Below are positions 16,634 to 24,607 of a stretch of 64,000 bases of DNA, one piece after another. Under the pieces are notes generated by a model, which had not been told where the DNA came from, did no database searches, and saw only the letters and a list, made by a program, of their open reading frames with translations. A program made the translations under genes and the position numbers. How positions within the stretch are numbered: position 1 is the first letter of the stretch; each line of letters opens with the position of its first letter. Source of the DNA: Streptomyces sindenensis (GTDB lineage: Bacteria > Actinomycetota > Actinomycetes > Streptomycetales > Streptomycetaceae); contig NZ_BMSG01000018.1 of the NCBI RefSeq assembly GCF_014649035.1, positions 79,932 through 143,931 of the forward strand, written 5' to 3'.

Positions 16634-18051
16634 CGTCGCTCCCGTCTCTCTTGTCGCCGCCCGTCCTGCCGCGCGGCAGGACGGCTGAACCAACTGCGCC
16701 CGTTCAGCCATTCGCGGTCGCGCAGCACCTTCCCGCCGGCCGTGCGGGGGAGTTCGGGCACCAGGTGGAAGCGCGGCGGGACCCCGGACGGGCCGAGGAA
16801 GCGGTGGCACCAGGCGGCCAGGTCCGTGCGCGTCAGCCCGTCCCCGCACGCGACCAGGGCCTGGGGAGGGTCGGCCCCCAGCACCACGGCGTCGGTGACG
16901 TCCTGGTGGGCCCGGAGCACCGCCTCGATCCGCAGCGCGTCGACACCGCCCGGCGTGAGGCTCTCGACCCGCCCGCGCAGGTACAGCACGCCGGTCGCCG
17001 GATCACGGGCCACCAGGTCCTGCGTGGACAGCCAGCCGTCGTGCGGCGGCAGATCCTCGTACAGATAGGGGGACTCGGGGAGATGGACACCGAGGACGCC
17101 ACCGAGGAGGCGGATGCGGACACCGGGCACGGGCGTACCGATCGCCCCCGGCCCGGCCGCGCCGGACAGATCCGTGGACACCATGCCGGTCTCCGTCGTC
17201 CCGTACCCCTGGCCCACCAGCACGCCGTAGCGCCGGGCGAAGGCCCCGGCGTCCCCGGCGTCCAGCACGTCCCCGCCGGAGACGGCGAGCCGCAGATCCG
17301 GCAGGGTGAGCCGCTCGTCCGCGTGGGCCAGCGCCGCGAAATGCCGGGGGCCGCCCATCACCACCCGCGCCCCCCGGGCCGCGTCGGCGAGCGCCCCCGG
17401 CGTCTGCGCCGTGGGGAAGACCACGGTGGCGCCGGCGTCGAGGGCGTACAGGACCCCCGCGACCAGGGAGAAGGAGTGGGCCACCGGCCCCAGCACCGCG
17501 ACCCGCTCGCCTTCCCCTGGCATCCGGGGAAGGGACCGCAGCCGCTCCAGTTCGGTCAGCAGCGACCGCGCGGTACGGCCCACGGCCTTGGGACGCCCCG
17601 TGGTTCCGGAGGAGAACTGCACGAGGCAGTGGCCGGTGCGCGCCGGGCGGCCGGTGCGCCTGCGGCGTACCAGCACCTCGCACTCACCGACGAACAGGTC
17701 CTCGCGCCCGTACAGCTCGCCGAAGGTGATGACGTACTGGGGAGCGCACAGCTCCAGCAGCGCCTCGCGCTCCGCCCGCCCCGATCGCGGCTCCAGCAGC
17801 ACCACCTGGGCGTCCAGCGACCAGAGCGCGAACAGCGACCACAGCTGGGTGAAGCTGGGTGTTCCGTGCAGTGCGACGGTGCTGCCCGGCCCGATGCCGT
17901 GACAGCGAAAGGTGTGCGCCAGCCGGTCCGTCCGGGCCCGGAGCGCGGTCGCGTCGACCTCGGAGCCGGGCCGCCCGGCCTGGGCCCACACCGGGCCCCG
18001 GGCGCGGCGTACCAGCGACGACAGCGGAGCCGGCCAGGACTGTTGCGACAT
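16630..18051 (-). CDS. AMP-binding (adenylate-forming) ligase 2
   Basis: A compact 473-residue ANL enzyme. The A3 motif FSSGTTGRPKAVG lies at 146-158, a GYGTTETGMVS motif follows further on, and the C-terminal catalytic lysine sits in TAGGKVLRDREW. The hinge region is atypical (LRGRVESLTPGGVDALRIEAVL). It is shorter than acyl-CoA synthetases because the N-terminal part is trimmed. It is the third gene of the griI-griH operon, 88 bases after griH, so 3,4-AHBA or a derivative is the most likely substrate to be activated as an adenylate for amide, ester or thioester formation. The ATG at 18051 is preferred over the longer frame to 18201, whose extra residues are low complexity. Confidence 0.85.
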   Translation of the reverse strand: MSQQSWPAPLSSLVRRARGPVWAQAGRPGSEVDATALRARTDRLAHTFRCHGIGPGSTVALHGTPSFTQLWSLFALWSLDAQVVLLEPRSGRAEREALLELCAPQYVITFGELYGREDLFVGECEVLVRRRRTGRPARTGHCLVQFSSGTTGRPKAVGRTARSLLTELERLRSLPRMPGEGERVAVLGPVAHSFSLVAGVLYALDAGATVVFPTAQTPGALADAARGARVVMGGPRHFAALAHADERLTLPDLRLAVSGGDVLDAGDAGAFARRYGVLVGQGYGTTETGMVSTDLSGAAGPGAIGTPVPGVRIRLLGGVLGVHLPESPYLYEDLPPHDGWLSTQDLVARDPATGVLYLRGRVESLTPGGVDALRIEAVLRAHQDVTDAVVLGADPPQALVACGDGLTRTDLAAWCHRFLGPSGVPPRFHLVPELPRTAGGKVLRDREWLNGRSWFSRPAARQDGRRQERRERR

Positions 18052-18139
18052 GGTCCCCTCCCACGGGCCCGACGGTCCGTCGTGCGACGGCGTCCGGTCC
18101 CGGGCGGCCCGCGCGGCGGCCCCGGACCGGACCCCGGTC

Positions 18140-19249
18140 CTACTTCTCGACGCAGAACTCGCCGACCGGCCAGCCGACGTGCCGCTTGTCGGTCGCGACA
18201 TGACCCAGCACCTGGTCGCCCTGTTTCAGCTCGGTGACGTTCAGCACGGCGGCACCGGGGCCGAGCACCCGCACATGCCAGTCGTCCTGGACGATGAGGT
18301 TGACCTCGACGCCCTCCGCCGAACGGGCCCTGATGCTCAGCAGCGGCCGGGACTCCAGCTTGATGCGGCCCACCACGATGCGACGGGTGCGGCCGTCGGC
18401 GCCGACCGCGAGGACGGCGCTGCCCGCCTTGAGCTCGCTGAGGTAGTTGGTGCGGTTGTCCTGCCCGAAGACATAGCTGTGCAGCGCACCCGCGTTGATA
18501 CGGAACGGGCGGGTCGGCATGTACGGCAGGGGGTGGGTCTCGCTCACGCACAGGATGAACCCGTGGGCGTACGAGCCGATGAGCATCCCCTCGTCCTTCT
18601 CGAAGTGGGTGCAGGTGTCGATGCACACCCGGTCCCCGAGCCCGAGATGCTCGATGGACTCGACGGTCAGCGTGGACAGCTGGAGCGCCGGGGTCTTCAC
18701 CTGGAGCATCTCCACCAGGGCGAAGACGTCGTTGGCGTCCCGGGGCGCCAGGAGCACGCCCTCCGAGCCCTTCTCCAGTACGTCGACGATGACCTGGGCC
18801 TCTTCGAGGTCGTCGGCCCGGCAGATCAGCTGACCCGGCGAACTGTCGGCCGCCGCGATCACGATCTCCAGCGGGATCTTCGTCGGGTCCTTGAACTCCA
18901 CGACGGTGTACGGCAGCGCGATCGCGGTGTCGCAGGCCAGCGTCAGGGACGGGTCGTCGACCACGTTGACCAGACCGGCGGTGTCCTTCTGGCCGTTGCG
19001 GTGGAGGGCCTGGAGCTCGCCCAGCCGCCCGCTGTCGGTTATCTCGTTGAGGACGATCACGTCGTCGAGGGGCTGATCGGCCGGGCGCGGGGCGCCGGCC
19101 AGTACCCGCTTGACCGTGTTCGGCAAAGTCGCCAGCGTGGCGGCATCGCTGTCGACGACGGCGTCGACCCGGGCGTGGATGGCCGCGTCGATCACCGATT
19201 CCCGGTGCTCGGCGCGGACGGTGCGGATGTCGATCCAGGCGAATTTCAC
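18140..19249 (-). CDS. griH: 3-amino-4-hydroxybenzoate synthase, GriH-type (DHQ synthase II family)
   Basis: A 369-residue protein of the archaeal-type 3-dehydroquinate synthase family (PF01959). Recognisable stretches are KFAWIDIR at the start, LEKGSEGVLLAPRDANDV, DTCTHFEKDEGMLIGSYAHG, THPLPYMPTRPFRINAGA and the AVGADGRTRRIVVGR C-terminal domain. In the grixazone pathway GriH converts the C7 product of GriI into 3-amino-4-hydroxybenzoic acid. The GTG start overlaps the griI stop as GTGA (19246-19249), so the pair is co-translated. In bacteria this family next to a GriI homologue is a reliable marker of a 3,4-AHBA-derived metabolite. The symbol is assigned by homology. Confidence 0.93.
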   Translation of the reverse strand: MKFAWIDIRTVRAEHRESVIDAAIHARVDAVVDSDAATLATLPNTVKRVLAGAPRPADQPLDDVIVLNEITDSGRLGELQALHRNGQKDTAGLVNVVDDPSLTLACDTAIALPYTVVEFKDPTKIPLEIVIAAADSSPGQLICRADDLEEAQVIVDVLEKGSEGVLLAPRDANDVFALVEMLQVKTPALQLSTLTVESIEHLGLGDRVCIDTCTHFEKDEGMLIGSYAHGFILCVSETHPLPYMPTRPFRINAGALHSYVFGQDNRTNYLSELKAGSAVLAVGADGRTRRIVVGRIKLESRPLLSIRARSAEGVEVNLIVQDDWHVRVLGPGAAVLNVTELKQGDQVLGHVATDKRHVGWPVGEFCVEK

Positions 19250-20061
19250 AGCACACCTGCCATGTGTGAGGGCGGCGTCGGCTCGGTCGCGAGCACCCGG
19301 CCATGGACGATTTCGGCAAGCTCCCGGACCGTCTGCCGGGGGGACGGGCCGGCGAAGACCCGACGCCCGACAGCCAGTCCGCTGCATCCCGCGGCCAGGG
19401 CCGAGGACGCGAACTGGTGCAGGGGACGACCACTGCCCCCGCCTCCGGCGACCAGCACCGGCAGCGGGGAGTTCGCCACGACCTCCGACATCCGGGGCGT
19501 CGGCGAGGCGAAGACCGTTTTGACGAGATCGGCGCCGAGGTCGGCGGCGATGCTGGTGACGTGCGAGACCAGCTCCGGCTGGCCGGGATCCTCCACCCGC
19601 GGCCCGCGCGGGTAGATCATCGCCAGCAGGGGCATGCCCCACCGGTCGCACGCCGAGGCCACGGCGCCGAGATCGGCGAGCTGGGCCGCCTCGGTGGGCG
19701 AACCGATGTTGACGTGGACACTGACGGCGTCCGCGCCGATCCGCACGGCGTCCTCCACATCGCCGACCAGCACCTTCGCGTCGACGTCCGGGGCATGGGC
19801 GGTACTGGCGCTCAGATGCACCACGAGCGCGGTGCGGGTGAGCAGCCCCGGAGGGATCATCCGTGCCCGGCCCTTGTGGACGACGACCGCGTCCGCGCCG
19901 CCCTCGCTGATGCCGCGCACCAGCTCGCGGAAGCCCGCACCGCTGACGAAGGGGCCGTCGGACACGGAGTGGTCGAGGGGGACGAACAGATAGCGCCCGT
20001 CACCCCGCCTGGACAGCCGTGCCAGGCGCAGTGCCTTGCCACTCAGCGGCATGCTTGACAT
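19246..20061 (-). CDS. griI: GriI-type C7 aldolase (2-amino-4,5-dihydroxy-6-oxoheptanoate-7-phosphate synthase)
   Basis: A 271-residue DhnA/DeoC-type class I aldolase. Key parts are the phosphate/substrate motif VPLDHSVSDGP (27-37), AMIYPRGPR (148-156) and the Schiff-base lysine Lys181 in LVKTVF. The phosphate-binding loop AGGGGSG and the tail VGRRVFAGPSPRQTV are also present. In grixazone biosynthesis GriI condenses aspartate-4-semialdehyde with dihydroxyacetone phosphate, bypassing the shikimate pathway. The ATG at 20061 is chosen because GAGG lies about 8 bases upstream; a second in-frame ATG is three codons later. It is the first gene of a four-gene minus-strand operon with griH, ligase 2 and the Ada-like regulator, and is divergent from monooxygenase 2. 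Confidence 0.94.
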   Translation of the reverse strand: MSSMPLSGKALRLARLSRRGDGRYLFVPLDHSVSDGPFVSGAGFRELVRGISEGGADAVVVHKGRARMIPPGLLTRTALVVHLSASTAHAPDVDAKVLVGDVEDAVRIGADAVSVHVNIGSPTEAAQLADLGAVASACDRWGMPLLAMIYPRGPRVEDPGQPELVSHVTSIAADLGADLVKTVFASPTPRMSEVVANSPLPVLVAGGGGSGRPLHQFASSALAAGCSGLAVGRRVFAGPSPRQTVRELAEIVHGRVLATEPTPPSHMAGVL

Positions 20062-20292
20062 GACACACCTCTTCCATCGTGATCTCTGCGCGACCGGAGA
20101 GGAACAGGTCGAAAGCCGTGGTGGCCGCTCTCCTCGCTGCACTGTCGCAGCGGCCGCTGAAGAATCGAGCCAGAGAGCCGCGCCGGCGTCCGCCGCGAGA
20201 ATCGGCCATCGGCCCCCCCGCCCGCGCAACCCGGACTGTTCACCCGGGGTTTGACCCTGCGCCCCCCACCACCGACGACAGACGGAGCAGCC

Positions 20293-21822
20293 ATGCCCGC
20301 GAGCCCCCGGGAGACGGTGCCCACCACCGTCGACACTGAAGTCGCCGTGGTGGGCGGTGGTCCGGTCGGCATGCTGGTGGCCAGAGAGCTGGCCCTCCTG
20401 GGGGTCGGGGCGACGGTCTACGAGAAGCTGCCCACCCCCTCGCCCGTCTCCAAGGCGAGCACCCTGCACGCGCGGACCGCGCAACTCCTGCACCGGCGGG
20501 GCATCCTGGACGCGGTCCAGCCCGGACCCCCCGCCCGGCGGGACGAACGGGGCCGGGTCCGCTTCCACTTCGGCGCGCTGTTCGACCTGGACCTGTCCCG
20601 GGTGGTCGACGAGGGCCCGGCCATGATCGCCAGCCCGCAGGCCTGGGCCCAGGAGGTGTTCGCCGGACACGCCCGTACGCTCGGCGCCCGGATCGAACGG
20701 GACAGCGAGCTCATCGGCATCCACCAGGAATGCGGCCACGTCCGGCTCGTCCTGCGCGACACGGCCGGCGACACCCGTACGGTCACGGCCCGCTGGGTCG
20801 TCGGCGCGGACGGCGCGCGCAGCGCGGTCCGCAGGCTCTCCGGTATCGCCTTCACCGGCACGCCCGCCACGGTCTCCGCCCTCATGGGCGAGGTCCGCCT
20901 CCTCGATCCGTGGAACGCCCCCTCGGGGTGGCAGCGCACCCCCCACGGCTGGACCCTGCTGTGGGTGCTGCCGTCCGGCCGCAGCCGTGTGTGCACGTAC
21001 GACTTCCGCGGCCCGCACCCCGACCGGCACTCCCCGGTCACCCTGGAGGAGCTGCGCGGGGAGGTCGCGCGCATCGCCGGCCGCGAGGTCCCCATGGACT
21101 CGCCGGCCTGGCTCACCCGCTTCAGCGATGCCGCGCTCCAGGCAGAGACCTACCGCCACGGCCGGGTCCTGCTCGCCGGGGACGCGGCCCATGTGCACTT
21201 CCCGGCGGGAGGACAGGGCGTCAACCTCGGTCTCCAGGACGCCTTCAACCTCTGCTGGAAGCTGGCCGCGCAGCTGCGCGGCGGCGCCCCGGCCGACCTG
21301 CTGGACACCTATCAGGCCGAGCGCCACCCCGACGCGGCCGCCGTCCTGCACAACGTGCGCGCGCAGGTCGCGCTGATGGACCCGGCCCCGCGCACCGACG
21401 CGCTGCGCGAGCTCTTCTCGGAGCTGATGCACTTCGACGAGGTCAACGACCACCTCAGCAGCATGATCACCGGCACCTCGCTGGTGTACGACATGGGGCT
21501 GCGCCGGGACGCCCCGCTGGTCGGCCGGCTCGCCCCCGACATCACGCTGAAGACCGCCGGGGGCACCACCACCCTCGCCGGACTGCTGCACACCGCGCGC
21601 CCGGTGCTCCTGGACCTCGCCGACGACGCCGGGCTGCGCGAGGCGTCCGCTCCCTGGCAGGACCGGGTGGACGTCGTCACCGCCACGGCCGACGAGCCGC
21701 TCGGCACCACCGCCGTGCTCGTGCGGCCCGACGGCTACACGGCCTGGAGCGGGCGGGGCGACCGGCGGGACGGGCCCGAACTACGGGACTCGCTGACCCG
21801 CTGGTTCGGACCCGCCCGCTGA
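20293..21822 (+). CDS. FAD-dependent aromatic monooxygenase 2 (PheA/TfdB type)
   Basis: A 509-residue class A flavoprotein hydroxylase. It has the FAD motif GGGPVGMLVARELALLG near residues 21-37, VVGADGARSAVRRLSGI, the second FAD motif GDAAHVHFPAGGQGVNLGLQDAFN (near 296) and a C-terminal thioredoxin-like segment with VLVRPDGYTAWSG. ATG 20293 follows GACGGAG. Divergence from griI across 231 bases suggests a shared regulatory region, so early hydroxylation of 3,4-AHBA or its derivative is a reasonable guess, in the way CreL acts in cremeomycin biosynthesis (from memory). It marks the right-hand end of the recognisable cluster; the next gene is a DNA-repair gene on the other strand. Confidence 0.88.
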   Translation: MPASPRETVPTTVDTEVAVVGGGPVGMLVARELALLGVGATVYEKLPTPSPVSKASTLHARTAQLLHRRGILDAVQPGPPARRDERGRVRFHFGALFDLDLSRVVDEGPAMIASPQAWAQEVFAGHARTLGARIERDSELIGIHQECGHVRLVLRDTAGDTRTVTARWVVGADGARSAVRRLSGIAFTGTPATVSALMGEVRLLDPWNAPSGWQRTPHGWTLLWVLPSGRSRVCTYDFRGPHPDRHSPVTLEELRGEVARIAGREVPMDSPAWLTRFSDAALQAETYRHGRVLLAGDAAHVHFPAGGQGVNLGLQDAFNLCWKLAAQLRGGAPADLLDTYQAERHPDAAAVLHNVRAQVALMDPAPRTDALRELFSELMHFDEVNDHLSSMITGTSLVYDMGLRRDAPLVGRLAPDITLKTAGGTTTLAGLLHTARPVLLDLADDAGLREASAPWQDRVDVVTATADEPLGTTAVLVRPDGYTAWSGRGDRRDGPELRDSLTRWFGPAR

Positions 21823-21840
21823 CCGGGGAGGCGGGCGGGC

Positions 21841-22941
21841 TCAGCCCCCGGCCGGACCGCCGGTGCGGAGCGCCGAGCCCCGGCGATGGCATTCCAGGAG
21901 ATGGGTGTCGACCATCCCGATGGCCTCCATGAGGGCGTAGCTCGTCGTGGGGCCGACGAACCCGAACCCGTGCGCCCGCAGCTCACGGGCCAGCGCCTGG
22001 GAGCCGGGGGTGCTCGTCGGCACCTCGGCCGCCGTGCGCGGCCGAGGGGTCTCGGCGGGCCGGTGCGACCAGATGAGCCGGTCCAGGCCACCCTTCTCGC
22101 GCAGCGCCAGGACGGCCCGGGCGTTGCGGACGGTCGCCTCGATCTTCGCCCGGTTGCGGACGATCCCGGCGTCGGCCATCAGCCGCAGCACATCGGCGTC
22201 CGTGTACGCCGCCACCTTCTCCGGGGCGAATCCGTCGAACGCCGCACGGAACGCGGGCCGCTTGGCGAGGATCGTCAGCCAGCTCAGCCCGGCCTGGAAC
22301 GCCTCCAGCGTGATCCGTTCGAACAGCGCCTGCTCGCCGTGGACGGGCAGACCCCATTCGCTGTCGTGGTACGCCAGATTGAGCGGGTGGCCGGCGGCCC
22401 ACGGACAGCGCCTGCGCCCGTCCGGACCCAGCACCGGCCCACCCTTCGAGACCGCGGCGGCCGGGGCGGGGGGAGGCCAGCGGTTACTGCGGCCGTCGTC
22501 GATCTGCCAGGTGCCGCCGTCCGCCGTGGCACCGCGCAGCCCGTCGAGGACCGCGACCCCGGCGAGCTCCGCCAGCCGCGGGGAGTCGAGCGAGGCGAAG
22601 GCGTACGTACGCTCCGCCGCCCAGTCGGTGCTCTGCGCCAGCCGCCGGCTCATCCGCGCCCAGCCCGGCGGCGCCCCGGCCACCACCCAGGCGTCCGGGG
22701 CCCCGGCGGTGAACCGCCGCGCGGGACGGAGCCAGGAGGCGGCCTCCTCGGGCCAGTCCACGACCGCCGTGACCGTGCGCCCGGTCGCCTCCCACGCCGT
22801 GACGAAGGCCTCGGCGGCGGCCCGGTGGGCGCCGTCCCCGTCCCGCCCGTGCCCGACGGCGACGTCCCGGACCGTGGACGGGATGAGCCGCAGGAGCGCT
22901 TCCAGCTCGGCGGCGGTGTGCCGGGCGTCAGGCGGCGTCAT
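21841..22941 (-). CDS. Fusion protein: unknown N-terminal domain plus DNA-3-methyladenine glycosylase I (Tag)
   Basis: A 366-residue protein. The C-terminal half (about 175-355) is a Tag-type glycosylase: the RRCPWAAGHPLNLAYHDSEWG start, FERITLEAFQAGLSWLTILAKR, FDGFAPEKVAAY, GIVRNRAKIEATVRNA and the zinc-ligand pattern ending GMVDTHLLECHRR. This activity removes 3-methyladenine from alkylated DNA. The N-terminal 165 residues are not part of Tag (usual length about 190) and I do not recognise them; they look like a soluble alpha/beta domain. The gene overlaps the upstream 2OG-Fe(II) oxygenase by 14 bases, so the two are co-translated. The overlap points to a joint role in alkylation damage repair. 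Confidence 0.87.
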   Translation of the reverse strand: MTPPDARHTAAELEALLRLIPSTVRDVAVGHGRDGDGAHRAAAEAFVTAWEATGRTVTAVVDWPEEAASWLRPARRFTAGAPDAWVVAGAPPGWARMSRRLAQSTDWAAERTYAFASLDSPRLAELAGVAVLDGLRGATADGGTWQIDDGRSNRWPPPAPAAAVSKGGPVLGPDGRRRCPWAAGHPLNLAYHDSEWGLPVHGEQALFERITLEAFQAGLSWLTILAKRPAFRAAFDGFAPEKVAAYTDADVLRLMADAGIVRNRAKIEATVRNARAVLALREKGGLDRLIWSHRPAETPRPRTAAEVPTSTPGSQALARELRAHGFGFVGPTTSYALMEAIGMVDTHLLECHRRGSALRTGGPAGG

Positions 22942-23662
22942 GGAACACCAGCCCGAGCGTGCGGCGGAGACCGGAGCGTACGGTGCTCACCCCGTGCCTC
23001 ATGGGCGCGGCCGACCAGCCGCGGGCCGAGGCCACCGGCCGGTCACGGGTGGTGAAGATCAGCCCGCCGCCCTGCGGGAGGACCGCCGAACTGCCCCGGG
23101 ACTGCGCCCGGGGCCGCTGCTCGACCATGAGGAACTCGCCGCCGGTGTAATCGCTCGCGTACGTGTCGAGCCCGATGACCACCTGGAGCGGGAAGACCAG
23201 GTCCCCGTACAGATCCCGGTGCAGCGCGTTCCAGTCGCCCTGCCCGTAGCGCAGCAGGATCGGCGTCGGCCGGGTCTGCCCGGCCTCGTGGCACATCGCG
23301 AGCCACTCCTGGAGGCTGTCGGGCCAGGGCGCGGGCCGTTTCAGCTTCTCGGCCCACTCTCGGGCGATCGGCAGCAGCCGGGGGTAGAAGGCCTCGCGCA
23401 GCTCCGCGACCGGCTCGGGGATCGGGTGGTCGAAGTACCGGTACTGCCCGGCTCCGAACCGGTAGCGCTGCATGTCGATCGTGGCGCGGAATCGTGTCGT
23501 GTCGTCGTATAACTCGGCGATGCTCCGGCACTGCTCGGGGCTGAGGAGGGGCGGGGTGACCGCGAAGCCGTGCGCGTTCATCTCCTCGGAGACCCTCGCC
23601 CAGTCGGTCCCCTCGATCGGGGACGGACGGGGACCGGACGGGTTGACGTCGTGGGATGGCAT
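22928..23662 (-). CDS. 2OG-Fe(II) dioxygenase
   Basis: A 244-residue oxygenase with the facial-triad pattern His148-x-Asp150 (LHRDLYGD) and His223 (PMRHGVS), and a 2-oxoglutarate-binding Arg at about 233 (RRTLGLVFHD). Related proteins of this length occur beside Ada and alkylation-repair genes in other bacteria (from memory), and here the gene overlaps a Tag glycosylase. A role in reversing or processing alkylated bases, or in protein hydroxylation, is plausible but not shown. The ATG at 23662 was chosen over a longer frame to 23749 that reads through low-complexity sequence next to a terminator. Confidence 0.85.
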   Translation of the reverse strand: MPSHDVNPSGPRPSPIEGTDWARVSEEMNAHGFAVTPPLLSPEQCRSIAELYDDTTRFRATIDMQRYRFGAGQYRYFDHPIPEPVAELREAFYPRLLPIAREWAEKLKRPAPWPDSLQEWLAMCHEAGQTRPTPILLRYGQGDWNALHRDLYGDLVFPLQVVIGLDTYASDYTGGEFLMVEQRPRAQSRGSSAVLPQGGGLIFTTRDRPVASARGWSAAPMRHGVSTVRSGLRRTLGLVFHDAA

Positions 23663-23752
23663 GGCCACCACCGTATGTCCGTCGCCACGGGGACCCGCCG
23701 CGGACGGCGAACTTCCCCCAGGTTTCCGCGCCCCGCCCGCCGCGCGCACGAA

Positions 23753-23790
23753 AAAGCCCCTGATCTGCGTTTCCGCAGATCAGGGGCTTT
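23753..23790 (-). terminator. Rho-independent terminator of tRNA-His
   Basis: A perfect 17-base stem (23753-23769 with 23774-23790) around a 4-base loop. On the minus strand, the direction of the tRNA, the stem ends with a short T-run. It is one of the few hairpins here with a classical U tract. Confidence 0.9.
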
Positions 23791-23798
23791 CCCTGAAG

Positions 23799-23872
23799 GG
23801 TGAGTAACGGGACTTGAACCCGCGACATCCTGGACCACAACCAGGTGCTCTGCCAGCTGAGCTATACCCACC
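23799..23872 (-). tRNA. tRNA-His (GTG anticodon)
   Basis: The minus strand folds into a full cloverleaf. The acceptor stem begins GGTGGGTA, with the extra 5' G typical of tRNA-His opposite C73. The D arm is AGCTCAGCTGGCAGAGC. The anticodon stem CCTGG and the loop around TTGTGGT give GTG, and the T arm is GCGGGTTCAAGTCCCG. CCA is not encoded. A strong terminator follows immediately. Confidence 0.97.
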
Positions 23873-23991
23873 ATGTCGCCCGGTCGTTTCCGACCGGCCG
23901 AGAAAAAGTGTACAGGGTCCGGGAGGGTGCTCGCGCCCCCGTTTCCCCGGGCCGGTCCGCGGGCGCTCGCACGCCCGTGACCAGCGGGTTC

Positions 23992-24597
23992 CTACGGTGC
24001 GGCCGGGGCCGCCAGGCGTGCCGCGATCTCCTTGGCACGCTCCGAGTCCGGGCCGGGCTGCGGGACGAAGACCGCCTCCCGGTAGTAGCGGAGCTCCGTG
24101 ATGGAGTCACGGATGTCCGCCAGCGCCCGGTGGTTGCCGTTCTTGTCCGGGCTGTTGAAGTACGCCCGGGGGAACCAGCGCCGGGCCAGCTCCTTGACCG
24201 AGGACACGTCCACGATCCGGTAGTGGAGGTAGCTCTCCAGGTCCCGCATGTCCCGCGCCAGGAAGCCGCGGTCGGTACCGACCGAGTTTCCGCAGAGCGG
24301 GGCCTTGCCGGGCTCCTTCACATGCTCGCGGACGTAGGCCAGGACCTGCTCCTCGGCCTCCGCCAGGGTGGTGCCCCCGGCCAGCTCGTCGAGGAGGCCC
24401 GAGGCGGTGTGCATCTGCCGCACCACCTCGGGCATGGTCTCCAGGGCCGCGTCCGGCGGGCGGATCACGATGTCCACCCCTTCGCCGAGCACGTTCAGCT
24501 CCGAGTCGGTGACCAGGGCGGCCACCTCGATGAGTGCGTCGTCCGTCAACGAGAGCCCGGTCATCTCGCAGTCGATCCACACCATGCGGTCGTTCAT
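23992..24597 (-). CDS. orn: Oligoribonuclease
   Basis: A 201-residue DEDDh 3'-5' exonuclease that degrades two- to five-base RNAs (and pGpG) to mononucleotides. The first catalytic acids are in WIDCEMTGL (Asp9, Glu11), the middle motif is GNSVGTDRGFLARDM and the last is HRALADIRDSI. Full length. The ATG at 24597 gives the canonical MNDRMVWIDCEM start. It sits 10 bases downstream of adpA on the same strand, the arrangement known in S. griseus and S. coelicolor, and is probably co-transcribed with adpA. Loss of orn impairs development in Streptomyces. Confidence 0.97.
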   Translation of the reverse strand: MNDRMVWIDCEMTGLSLTDDALIEVAALVTDSELNVLGEGVDIVIRPPDAALETMPEVVRQMHTASGLLDELAGGTTLAEAEEQVLAYVREHVKEPGKAPLCGNSVGTDRGFLARDMRDLESYLHYRIVDVSSVKELARRWFPRAYFNSPDKNGNHRALADIRDSITELRYYREAVFVPQPGPDSERAKEIAARLAAPAAP

Positions 24598-24607
24598 GGG
24601 CCCCACC

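Noticed and set aside
18140..20061. Assigning the whole cluster to grixazone because of griH/griI
   Set aside because: No o-aminophenol oxidase (GriF) with its copper chaperone (GriE) is present, and the many oxidases and methyltransferases do not fit grixazone.
23753..23872. tRNA-His as the attachment site of an integrated element that brought the cluster
   Set aside because: No integrase, excisionase or repeated tRNA 3' end was seen between the cluster and the tRNA.
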